This document shows, piece after piece, positions 1-7,376 of a DNA stretch of 53,506 bases. The position numbers and the translations under genes were made by a program. Numbering within the stretch: position 1 is the first letter of the stretch; each line of letters starts with the position of its first letter. The notes beneath the pieces are model-generated. The model had not been told where the DNA came from, ran no database searches, and saw only the letters and a list, made by a program, of their open reading frames with translations. The DNA comes from a virus. The stretch covers positions 1 through 53,506 of the IMG/VR virus record IMGVR_UViG_3300027749_000141. One strand, written 5' to 3'.

Positions 1-1
1 A

Positions 2-694
2 GATGAAAGTTGGGACGATGATGATGACGTAAGTCGTGCTGATCGCGAATTGAAAAAATTAGGTAAAAAACCAATTCCTGCTGCAAAAATCAATACTGAC
101 AAAGACAAAATCAAACGTACTAAAAAAGATAGTTCTGAAGAACAAGAAGTCGATGAAACTTATGGACAAGGTATCTACGAATCACAAGACGATGATGACG
201 TAAGTCGTGCTGATCGCGAATTGAAAAAATTAGGTAAAAAACCAATTCCTGCTGCAAAAATCAATACTGACAAAGACAAAATCAAACGTACTAAAAAAGA
301 TCGTGAAGAAGAATTAGATGAATCAGTAACACCTGTTAAAAAACCAAGTGCAGTTGCTGATAAAAAAGGTGGAAATCCTTTTGCTAAAAAGGACGACGCT
401 AAAAAAGGTAACGGTGATGCATTTAAAGCAGCCCTTGATAAAGAAAAAATGAAAGAGTCGACTAGCAAAAGAATTGCTGCTGCACTCTGGAATCAAGTCA
501 AAGAAAGTGCAAAAGCCAAAGACGAAAAAGAAGCAGATAAAGATTACGACGGCGACGGTGAAGTTGAATCAGGTAAAGAAGAACATAAAGGTTCAGTCGA
601 TAAAGCCATTAAAGCATCTAAAGAAAAAGAATGCATGAACGAATCAGCTGATTTAGCTCGTTTAATGTCAATTACTTCGCGAGTTCTTAGATAA
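2..694 (+). CDS. Partial lysine/aspartate-rich protein with internal repeat, 5' end outside window
   Basis: The reading frame is open from base 2, so the gene begins upstream of the window; a TTG at 50 is only an internal leucine codon, since the second repeat copy reads it as Leu. The visible 230 residues are very hydrophilic, rich in Lys, Asp, Glu and Ala. A 37-residue unit (DDVSRADRELKKLGKKPIPA and onward) occurs twice, 57 residues apart. The C-terminus is less biased (ADLARLMSITSRVLR). Its stop TAA shares a base with the ATG of the next gene, so the three first genes form a translationally coupled chain. No enzyme motif is visible. By composition and position it could be an internal head or scaffold-like virion protein, but that is inference; function unknown. 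Confidence 0.75.
   Translation, partial: DESWDDDDDVSRADRELKKLGKKPIPAAKINTDKDKIKRTKKDSSEEQEVDETYGQGIYESQDDDDVSRADRELKKLGKKPIPAAKINTDKDKIKRTKKDREEELDESVTPVKKPSAVADKKGGNPFAKKDDAKKGNGDAFKAALDKEKMKESTSKRIAAALWNQVKESAKAKDEKEADKDYDGDGEVESGKEEHKGSVDKAIKASKEKECMNESADLARLMSITSRVLR
20..301 (+). repeat. 111-bp perfect direct repeat, two copies inside a coding region
   Basis: Bases 20-130 and 191-301 are identical over 111 bp with an offset of 171 bp (57 codons), so the repeat keeps the reading frame. The spacer encodes an acidic linker with SSEEQEVDETYGQGIYES. Residues just before the first copy (ES-DDDD) resemble those before the second, so further copies may lie upstream. Identity at silent positions points to a recent duplication or gene conversion. 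Confidence 0.95.
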
Positions 695-1419
695 TGGATA
701 TGAAGAAAATTTTACAGGCAATTGATAACGTGTCTACGTTGCCTGTAGAAGGATCAAACGATATGAAAAAATTCATGTCAATTGTTACAGAAGGGGCTAA
801 TCCACATAAGGTTAGCCTACCTGTTCAAATGGCAATGCAGCATTTTTCAGAACCTGTAGAACAAATATCTGCAAGACCGTCGTTGCTAAAACAGTATGTT
901 GCCGAAGCCGAACAAGAGCAACAATTTAAACATGACGAACAAAAGCAATTAATTAGACAGTACTCGCGTATTATTGCAGAACGTGTCAAAATGAAAGAGA
1001 GTAAAACTATAAACGAACTTTCTAAAGACACGTTATCGAAATATATTCCGGCCAGTGCAGAAGATCAAGTACAACGTGCTAGTAGCCGTAGTTTTAAATC
1101 AGGAAAAGCAGGCGACAACTACAATACATCAGATGTTAATCATCAAGATAACATGCGAAAACGTGGTATCGACCGTGCTGTTAAGAAACTGTCAGCGATG
1201 GAATCTATTGAAAATCCAAAAGATATAGTTTCTATGGATATTCCGTTATTAATTCGCTTATTAGAGTATGCTCGCGAAGATGCAAAAACAGACATGGTGT
1301 TACATGACGTTACTGAAAAACTAATCGAATTGAGTAACCGAGGTGATGTACTAACAATGCACGATTACGATGCAATTGTAGGCGAACAACCTCTGATAGG
1401 ACCCCCCGAGGAAGATTAA
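694..1419 (+). CDS. Hypothetical phage protein, probably virion-associated
   Basis: 241 residues, mixed charge, predicted mostly helical with no membrane segment or signal peptide. The N-terminus (MKKILQAIDNVSTLPVEGSN, then MKKFMSIVTEGANPHKVSLP) resembles N-termini of uncharacterised proteins that I recall from aquatic T4-like phages. The middle is Gln/Lys/Glu rich (residues about 70-110). The ATG overlaps the previous stop (TAATG), and its own stop overlaps the next ATG in the same way, so all three genes are probably made together. No catalytic motif seen. An internal head or ejected protein is plausible from composition and company, but this is inference. Confidence 0.6.
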   Translation: MDMKKILQAIDNVSTLPVEGSNDMKKFMSIVTEGANPHKVSLPVQMAMQHFSEPVEQISARPSLLKQYVAEAEQEQQFKHDEQKQLIRQYSRIIAERVKMKESKTINELSKDTLSKYIPASAEDQVQRASSRSFKSGKAGDNYNTSDVNHQDNMRKRGIDRAVKKLSAMESIENPKDIVSMDIPLLIRLLEYAREDAKTDMVLHDVTEKLIELSNRGDVLTMHDYDAIVGEQPLIGPPEED

Positions 1420-2912
1420 TGGATTTAAGAGACTTAATTTCAAAATTAGAAAACATTGAAAACAATGTGCTTGCAGAAGCAATTACATTAAAAACTGTAA
1501 TTTCTGCAATTATGGGGCACGAGCACACTGATTCGGTACGTTTTCCATTATTGGCTGATCTTGCAAAGAAAAATAACTTACCGGGTTTATATGATCCAAC
1601 ATCTGGCCAGTTTGTAAGCAGCGACGGCGATGTCGACGAAACTTCAGGCGATGACGCGATCGATCAACAACTATCAAAGTTAGGTTTGATTCCGCAAAAT
1701 GCAAAATTAGGCACAGCAGGTTGGTTTGATAATGAAAAAGTGCAACAAGGTTATAATCAAGATTTGCGCACTACTAGTGCAAATGCAATGGCAGATCAAG
1801 ACAAAGCCGAAACCACGCAAGTCAAGTTATCACAATTAAAAACCTTATTTGCAAAATTTCTTGAATTAAAAAAGAAAATCGGAACAGCACCTGCTACACT
1901 ACCTGCTGCTTCGACTGCACCGGTTAAAGAGTCTAAAGGATTTGCACAATCATTAGTAGAAAGCTTTGGCTACGACTTTATTATCGAAGAACCAATTTCT
2001 GATTTCGGACAAGCAGGTCAAAATGTACAACAAGGTCGGGCCAATGCACAAGCCGAAAAAGCTGCAGCTAAACGAGCAGCACAAACACAGGCGCTCAATA
2101 AAGCAGCAAAATATACACCACCAGTATCTAATGTTGCAGCAGGAGCCGAAGCCGCTGCAGGTGCTGCAGGTGAATCGGGTTTAGCAGCAGGAATTGGTGC
2201 AATCGGCAAGAAACTTGCGTTACCTCTTACAGCAGCGTACGAAATATGGGATGCGTATAAACAAATTTCTGCTATCCCATCATCTATGCCAAAAGATCAG
2301 TACCGAAAAGAAGTTGCAAAAGCAATTACTCGGGTCGTGGCAGATTTTGGATTAATGGTAGTTGGCGCAGTAATTGGCGCTGCGATTACTGGTGCAGTTG
2401 CCGGACCTGCTGCATTTGTAGGTGGGATAGCCGGCGGTCTTGCTGCAGAGTTTACCTTTGGCAACGACGTCGAAGCATTGATTAATTGGGTTGTTGAAAA
2501 ATTATACAACGGTGTTGTTACTCCGCAAGGGGATAATGCCGCCAAAACAACGCAGCAACCTGTTGCAAAAACACCGCGTACTATTAATCCAGAAATTGCA
2601 AAACTGCAACAAGATTTAAAAGCCAAAGGCGCTAATTTAGGAACGACTGGCCCTAACCATGACGGCATCGACGGTGTCATGGGACCATTAACAAGAACTG
2701 CAATTGAAAAATTCGGTTCCGGTATGGCTAACTCTAAAGAAGCAACCGAACTTAAAGATATACAAACACAAATGGATGCGTTAATTAAAGATTTGGCACA
2801 ATCAGCAGATCCGACAATTAAACAAGCAGTATCTGATATTTCTGCACAATTAGGTACTACTGCGTTACGCGAGTCAGCCGAATTACTAAATATTCTTCGA
2901 TTGATTAAGTAA
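1419..2912 (+). CDS. Large protein with glycine-zipper membrane segment and peptidoglycan-binding-like C-terminal part
   Basis: 497 residues. The N-terminus (MDLRDLISKLENIENNVLAE) is helical. Residues about 205-260 are Ala/Gln-rich. Residues about 305-345 form a Gly/Ala-rich hydrophobic stretch with GxxxG-type spacing (VVGAVIGAAITGAVAGP), likely membrane-inserting. Residues about 392-435 (LQQDLKAKG, then DGIDGVMGPLTRTAIEKFG) match the core of PG_binding_1 domains. Such a combination suits a virion protein that contacts cell wall and membrane at DNA entry, or a wall-associated lysis helper; there is no visible hydrolase catalytic motif. It ends 14 nt before a rho-independent terminator, so it closes this transcription unit. 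Function inferred, not established. Confidence 0.65.
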   Translation: MDLRDLISKLENIENNVLAEAITLKTVISAIMGHEHTDSVRFPLLADLAKKNNLPGLYDPTSGQFVSSDGDVDETSGDDAIDQQLSKLGLIPQNAKLGTAGWFDNEKVQQGYNQDLRTTSANAMADQDKAETTQVKLSQLKTLFAKFLELKKKIGTAPATLPAASTAPVKESKGFAQSLVESFGYDFIIEEPISDFGQAGQNVQQGRANAQAEKAAAKRAAQTQALNKAAKYTPPVSNVAAGAEAAAGAAGESGLAAGIGAIGKKLALPLTAAYEIWDAYKQISAIPSSMPKDQYRKEVAKAITRVVADFGLMVVGAVIGAAITGAVAGPAAFVGGIAGGLAAEFTFGNDVEALINWVVEKLYNGVVTPQGDNAAKTTQQPVAKTPRTINPEIAKLQQDLKAKGANLGTTGPNHDGIDGVMGPLTRTAIEKFGSGMANSKEATELKDIQTQMDALIKDLAQSADPTIKQAVSDISAQLGTTALRESAELLNILRLIK

Positions 2913-2925
2913 CTTATCATCAACC

Positions 2926-2953
2926 AATGGCAGATTTATTTCTGCCATTTTCA
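2926..2953 (+). terminator. Rho-independent terminator after the first gene block
   Basis: A perfect 9-bp stem AATGGCAGA (2926-2934) and TCTGCCATT (2941-2949) with loop TTTATT is followed by further T residues. It sits 14 nt after the stop of the preceding gene and about 20 nt before the next promoter, which is the expected position. Confidence 0.85.
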
Positions 2954-2973
2954 TCTCTAATTTATCAAACGTG

Positions 2974-3002
2974 TTGACAAAAACACATATATAATATACA
3001 AT
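2974..3002 (+). promoter_or_regulatory. sigma70-type promoter for the dsbA-like gene
   Basis: TTGACA (2974-2979), a 17-bp spacer and TACAAT (2997-3002) lie in the 127-bp gap between a terminator and the dsbA-like gene. The -35 is consensus and the -10 differs at one base. A good Shine-Dalgarno (AAGGAG) follows before the ATG at 3040. Confidence 0.85.
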
Positions 3003-3039
3003 ATAACATTACTAACAACAGGCAAACTAAGGAGAAAAC

Positions 3040-3294
3040 ATGAGTAGAGCATACGGCCCAGAAGAAAAGGCTAAACTTGAAAGGCTAATCAGCGAAGGTT
3101 CAACCGTCCTTCACGAGATTGAAGATTTACAAGCAGGCTTAAAGGATACGGTTAAAGCAGTAGCAGAAGAACTAGGCGTTAAACCTTCGGTTATAACTAA
3201 AGCAATTAAAATTGCACATAAAGGTAACTGGCAAGATCATAACGAAGATTGGGAAGAAATTGAAGCTATCCTCGATATTACAAAACGTATCTAA
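3040..3294 (+). CDS. dsbA: DsbA-like double-stranded DNA-binding protein
   Basis: 84 residues, close to the length of T4 DsbA (about 89), a small dsDNA-binding protein reported to bind late promoter regions. The sequence starts MSRAYGPEEKAKLERLISEG and has the family layout of two helices followed by an ELGVKPSVITKAIKIAHKG segment. This is the form I know from marine T4-like phages. AAGGAG lies 8 nt before the ATG. It has its own promoter behind a terminator and is followed by gene 43, so it belongs to the replication/transcription set. The symbol is the phage T4 name, not the bacterial disulfide isomerase. Alternative: another small helical DNA-binding protein. Confidence 0.8.
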   Translation: MSRAYGPEEKAKLERLISEGSTVLHEIEDLQAGLKDTVKAVAEELGVKPSVITKAIKIAHKGNWQDHNEDWEEIEAILDITKRI

Positions 3295-3316
3295 TTTAGC
3301 TAGTTAAGGACGGTAG

Positions 3317-3361
3317 GCAGGCCATAATCTGCAAAAGGGTGTTTGCGAGCCACAAATCGCA
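3317..3361 (+). promoter_or_regulatory. Two tandem 8-nt-loop hairpins in the gene 43 leader, candidate translational operator
   Basis: Hairpin 1 is GCAG (3317-3320), loop GCCATAAT, CTGC (3329-3332). Hairpin 2 is TGCGA (3344-3348), loop GCCACAAA, TCGCA (3357-3361). The loops share the pattern GCCA(T/C)AA. In T4, gp43 represses its own translation by binding a hairpin with a 5-bp stem and an 8-nt loop next to the gene 43 ribosome binding site; hairpin 2 has exactly that geometry and ends 17 nt before the ATG. The loop sequence differs from T4's. Operator function is inference. Confidence 0.55.
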
Positions 3362-3378
3362 TAGTTTAAGAGTAAAAT

Positions 3379-6045
3379 ATGTCATATGTAGACGCATGGT
3401 TCGACCGCGACAACGATATTATCAAAGTTGTCGAGCGAAACGCTAAAGGCGAAAGGGAATTTAAAGATATAGCAGTTAAACACACGTTATACTATAAAGA
3501 TCCAAAAGGCAAGTACCAATCTATTTACGGAGACCCTGTTTCAAGAGTCATTTGTAAAAATACCAAAGAGTTCCGCAAAGAACAAGCAATTAATAGTGGA
3601 AAACAACTGTTTGAATCAGATATTAATCCATTATTTGTTTGCTTATCAGAAAATTATCTAAACATCGATGCACCGAAATTAAACGTTGCGTTTTTTGATA
3701 TCGAGGTGGACTTTGATCCAGAACGTGGTTATGCATCACCGGATGATGCATTTATGCCAATTACTGCAATCGCTGTCCACTTACAGTGGCTAGACACATT
3801 AATATGTCTTGCAATTCCTCCAAAGACATTAACCATGGAAGAAGCACAAGAACAAGTCAAGGAATTTCCAAATACAATACTGTTTAAAAAAGAAGCCGAT
3901 TTATTAGATGCATTCTTAGATCTAATTAAAGATGCTGATATATTGAGCGGCTGGAACAGCGAAGGGTTCGATATTCCGTATACAGTAAATCGTGTTATTA
4001 AAGTGTTATCAAAAGACGACACTCGCAGATTCTGCTTGTATAATCAGTTACCAAAACGCAGAGAATACGAAAAATACGGTAAAGATGCTGTTACCTATGA
4101 CTTAGTCGGTCGTGTACATTTAGATAGTTTGCAACTGTACCAAAAATACACCTACGAAGAACGGCATAGCTATCGATTAGATGCTATTGCAGAATATGAA
4201 TTAGGTGATCACAAAACGCAATACGAAGGCACTCTTGATCAATTATACAACAATGACTTTAAAACATTTATTGAATATAATAGACAAGATACTATGCTAT
4301 TAGATAGATTAGACAAAAAGTTAAAATTTATTGATCTAGCTAATGCTATTGCACACGAAAACACAGTATTACTGCAAACTACCATGGGTGCAGTGGCGGT
4401 GACAGAACAAGCTATCATCAACGAATCGCATCGTAGAGGTTTTGTAGTCCCAAACCGTACTAAAAAAAGTGATCGTGAAGATACTGCTGCTGCAGGTGCG
4501 TATGTTGCATACCCAAAGGAAGGTATCCATGACTGGATAGGCTCACTCGATATTAACTCACTGTATCCTAGTGTGATTCGTGCATTGAACATGGGACCAG
4601 AAAGTGTGATCGGCCAGTTAAGACCAATCAAAACTGATGCATATATCCAAGGACAGATGGCTAAGGGTAAATCGTTTGCTGCTGCATGGGAAGGATTGTT
4701 TGGTACCTTTGAATACGAATCCGTGATGAAACAAGAAATAGGCACAGATTTGACCATTGATTGGGAAAACGGCGAAAGTGATGTAGTTAGTGCTGCAGAA
4801 GTGTATAGGCTAATGTTTGAAAGCAATCAACCGTGGATGCTTAGTGCGAACGGGACGATATTTACCTGGGAGAAAGAGGCAGTCATTCCAGGATTATTAA
4901 AACGTTGGTATGCAGAACGTAAAGAAATGCAAGTCAAATTAAAAGAAGCAATTAATGCAGGTAATAAAATTGAAGAAGAATACTGGGACAAACGACAGTT
5001 AGTTAAGAAAATTAATTTGAACAGTCTATACGGTGCTATTCTTAATCCAGGATGTAGATTTTTTGATAAACGTATCGGACAATCAACTACGTTAACTGGC
5101 AGGCAGATTGCTAAACATATGGCTGCTAAGGTAAATGAGATAGTAACCGGTGAGTATGATCATTTAGGTAAATCGATTATCTACGGTGATACTGATTCGT
5201 GTTATTTTAGTGCGTATCGGACACTAAGAGTAGATATTGAAAACGGTAGTCTACCTTGGACTAAAGAAACCGTAACTCAACTTTATGATCAGATCAGTGA
5301 TGAAGTTAACGGAACATTCCAGCAGTTTATGTTAGATGCGTTTCATTGTCCTAAAACACGCGGTGAAGTTATCAAAGCAGGGCGTGAGATTGTTGGCAGT
5401 AAGAGCTTATTCATTACTAAAAAGCGGTATGCAGTGTTAGTATACGATAAAGAAGGTAAACGTAAAGACAAGGACGGCAAACCTGGTGAAATTAAAGCCA
5501 TGGGCTTAGATTTAAAGCGCAGTGATACTCCAGAATTTATTCAAGACTTTTTAAGCAACATATTAGAAATGGTACTTACTGGACACTTAGAACAAGAAGT
5601 TTTAGATTTTATCTCTGAATTTAGGTCGCGATTTAAATTAAGACCTGGGTGGGAAAAAGGTACACCAAAACGTGCAAACAACATTACTAAGTTTCTCAAT
5701 AAAGAAACAAAAGAAGGTAAGGCAAATATGCCAGGCCATGTTCGAGCAAGTCTAAACTGGAATACATTGAAACGAATATACGACGACAAGTATTCTATGA
5801 GCGTAACAGATGGTGCAAAAGTTATCGTTTGTAAACTTAAACCAAATCCATTAGGGTACACAAGTGTTGCATACCCGGTGGATGAATTAAGATTGCCACA
5901 ATGGTTTAAAGACTTACCATTTGACCATGCAGAGATGGAAGCCACAATTATCGACAATAAATTATCAAATTTAATCGGTGTATTAAATTGGAGATTAGTC
6001 GATACTGAAGAAAAAACTACATTTAATAGCTTGTTTGAGTTTTAA
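3379..6045 (+). CDS. 43: DNA polymerase, family B, T4 gp43 type
   Basis: Replicative polymerase with 3'-5' proofreading; 888 residues versus 898 in T4. Exonuclease motifs: FFDIEVDF (D107, E109), GWNSEGFDIPY (D198) and YNRQDTMLLDRL (D304). Polymerase motifs: A SLDINSLYPS (D391), B KKINLNSLYG (about 543-552), C IYGDTDS (D604, D606). The extreme C-terminus NSLFEF resembles the clamp-binding tail by which RB69/T4 gp43 attaches to gp45, and gp45 is the next gene. The ATG at 3379 has only a weak Shine-Dalgarno (AAGAG) preceded by two small hairpins, consistent with translational control. All catalytic residues are intact and no intein or split is present. Confidence 0.98.
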   Translation: MSYVDAWFDRDNDIIKVVERNAKGEREFKDIAVKHTLYYKDPKGKYQSIYGDPVSRVICKNTKEFRKEQAINSGKQLFESDINPLFVCLSENYLNIDAPKLNVAFFDIEVDFDPERGYASPDDAFMPITAIAVHLQWLDTLICLAIPPKTLTMEEAQEQVKEFPNTILFKKEADLLDAFLDLIKDADILSGWNSEGFDIPYTVNRVIKVLSKDDTRRFCLYNQLPKRREYEKYGKDAVTYDLVGRVHLDSLQLYQKYTYEERHSYRLDAIAEYELGDHKTQYEGTLDQLYNNDFKTFIEYNRQDTMLLDRLDKKLKFIDLANAIAHENTVLLQTTMGAVAVTEQAIINESHRRGFVVPNRTKKSDREDTAAAGAYVAYPKEGIHDWIGSLDINSLYPSVIRALNMGPESVIGQLRPIKTDAYIQGQMAKGKSFAAAWEGLFGTFEYESVMKQEIGTDLTIDWENGESDVVSAAEVYRLMFESNQPWMLSANGTIFTWEKEAVIPGLLKRWYAERKEMQVKLKEAINAGNKIEEEYWDKRQLVKKINLNSLYGAILNPGCRFFDKRIGQSTTLTGRQIAKHMAAKVNEIVTGEYDHLGKSIIYGDTDSCYFSAYRTLRVDIENGSLPWTKETVTQLYDQISDEVNGTFQQFMLDAFHCPKTRGEVIKAGREIVGSKSLFITKKRYAVLVYDKEGKRKDKDGKPGEIKAMGLDLKRSDTPEFIQDFLSNILEMVLTGHLEQEVLDFISEFRSRFKLRPGWEKGTPKRANNITKFLNKETKEGKANMPGHVRASLNWNTLKRIYDDKYSMSVTDGAKVIVCKLKPNPLGYTSVAYPVDELRLPQWFKDLPFDHAEMEATIIDNKLSNLIGVLNWRLVDTEEKTTFNSLFEF

Positions 6046-6050
6046 TTTAC

Positions 6051-6079
6051 TTGACAAATCTACAAAACCTAAATATAAT
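6051..6079 (+). promoter_or_regulatory. Perfect-consensus sigma70 promoter for gene 45
   Basis: TTGACA (6051-6056), exactly 17 bp, TATAAT (6074-6079): a full consensus match, 20 nt before the ATG of the clamp gene. A CCTAAATA element (6068-6075) overlaps the spacer and -10 and resembles a late-promoter core, but may be chance in this AT-rich DNA. Confidence 0.9.
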
Positions 6080-6098
6080 ATATAACACGGAGAATATT

Positions 6099-6830
6099 AT
6101 GAAAAGCATTTTACAAGACTTAGTAGCACATACACACGCATTAGGATTTATTTCATTAGTTAAAGTAACCGCCAACGAAGATGAAACATTAATCGAATCG
6201 ATCTCAGATACAAGAAGTGTAGTAATACAAGGAAAATCTAAACAGCCAATTAAAGAATTTACAGGTGTATTTGGCATGCCAAATTTAAACAAACTGCAAA
6301 TTCATTTAAATTGTCCAGAATATAAAGAAAACGCAAAAATTAAAATTGTTTCAAGCGAACGCAACGGAGAAGTAGTACCGACCGGAATTCACTTTGAAAA
6401 CCTAGCAGGTGATTTTAAAAATGATTATCGTTTTATGGCTCCTGAAGTCATAAATGAAAAATTAAAATCAGCAAAATTTAAAGGTGCAAACTGGGATATC
6501 GTATTTGAACCAAGTGCCGCTGCTATACAAAGATTAAAGTTGCAAGCAAATGCACATAGTGAAGAAAACGTGTTACAAGTATCAATAGTCGACACTAATC
6601 TTATAGTTAGTTTCGGCGACGAAAGCACTCATGCAGGATCATATATTTTTGAACCTGGCGTTACTGGTAAATTAAAAAATGTTTGGTCATGGCCTATTGC
6701 AGAGTTAATTGGAATTTTAAATTTAAACGGAGACAAAACAGTGAATATTTCCGACGGAGGTGCTATGAAAATTTCAATAGATAGCGGCATTGCAGAATAT
6801 GATTACATTTTACCGGCACAAACAAAATAG
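6099..6830 (+). CDS. 45: DNA polymerase sliding clamp, gp45
   Basis: Ring-shaped processivity factor for gp43, which in T4 also serves as a mobile activator of late transcription. 243 residues from the ATG at 6099, against 228 in T4. I chose this start because a Shine-Dalgarno (CGGAG) precedes it and because the upstream in-frame TTG at 6051 is the promoter -35 itself. The overall pattern (MKSILQDLVAHTHALGFI at the start, repeated DNA-sliding-clamp beta segments, and EYDYILPAQTK at the end) fits T4-like clamps. Its stop TAG overlaps the GTG start of the next gene. Clamp-loader genes 44 and 62 are not in the window. Confidence 0.9.
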   Translation: MKSILQDLVAHTHALGFISLVKVTANEDETLIESISDTRSVVIQGKSKQPIKEFTGVFGMPNLNKLQIHLNCPEYKENAKIKIVSSERNGEVVPTGIHFENLAGDFKNDYRFMAPEVINEKLKSAKFKGANWDIVFEPSAAAIQRLKLQANAHSEENVLQVSIVDTNLIVSFGDESTHAGSYIFEPGVTGKLKNVWSWPIAELIGILNLNGDKTVNISDGGAMKISIDSGIAEYDYILPAQTK

Positions 6831-7039
6831 TGGAAACCCATAAACGCACTATTGCAAGAATGATAAGTTACCGCATTACTGCATGGTTGTTTACAATCCT
6901 GTGGACATACTTGTTCACAGGAGACTTAGGCAAAAGCACAAGTTTTGCAACATTGTTACACTTATTGTTATGTGTTGATTACTATATTCACGAAAGGGTA
7001 TGGTTAAAAATAAAATGGGGATTAACTAATGGAAGATAA
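6830..7039 (+). CDS. Small membrane protein, DUF2061-like
   Basis: 69 residues starting at a GTG that overlaps the gene 45 stop. Two hydrophobic segments (about residues 14-30, AWLFTILWTYLFTGD, and 38-52, SFATLLHLLLCVDYY), followed by HERVWLKIKWG. The YRITAW...YxxHERxW pattern is that of DUF2061, small predicted inner-membrane proteins of unknown role found in bacteria and phages. It probably sits in the host membrane. The 11-nt overlap with the next gene suggests co-translation. Confidence 0.75.
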   Translation: METHKRTIARMISYRITAWLFTILWTYLFTGDLGKSTSFATLLHLLLCVDYYIHERVWLKIKWGLTNGR

Positions 7040-7376
7040 CAGTTTAAAAATATTAATCGAACTATTTGATGTTGCACTAGAATCAGATAATCCTGCTGTT
7101 AAAAAAGCATTGAAAAATCTGTTGCTAGTTGCAACGTTAGTTCACAGTGAAAACGAAAAACCTCTACGTGGCCCGTTGTATGCACTTGTTAATGAAGTCG
7201 AAACGCTAAAGAAGAATTTTACTATATTGTCAATGGAGTTCAAGCAAGCAGAACACGACCGCAAAATTGGCAAACTTCCGGTATCTAGTGGCAACGGGAG
7301 TGGGCAATCCTATCAATATCCTTATTTACAACAAAGTAGTTATTTAAAAGAATTAACCAGCTGGGGTTTAAAGTGA
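7029..7376 (+). CDS. Hypothetical protein
   Basis: 115 residues. The N-terminal 80 are helical with a likely short coiled coil (ALVNEVETLKKNFTILSMEF), and the tail is Ser/Gly/Tyr/Gln rich before LKELTSWGLK. No known domain recognised. It overlaps both neighbours (11 nt upstream, 4 nt with the dpdA-like gene), so it is part of the same operon. Confidence 0.7.
   Translation: MEDNSLKILIELFDVALESDNPAVKKALKNLLLVATLVHSENEKPLRGPLYALVNEVETLKKNFTILSMEFKQAEHDRKIGKLPVSSGNGSGQSYQYPYLQQSSYLKELTSWGLK

Noticed and set aside
6051-6098. Upstream TTG start for gene 45
   Set aside because: The TTG is part of the TTGACA -35 box; the ATG at 6099 has a Shine-Dalgarno and gives a normal clamp N-terminus.
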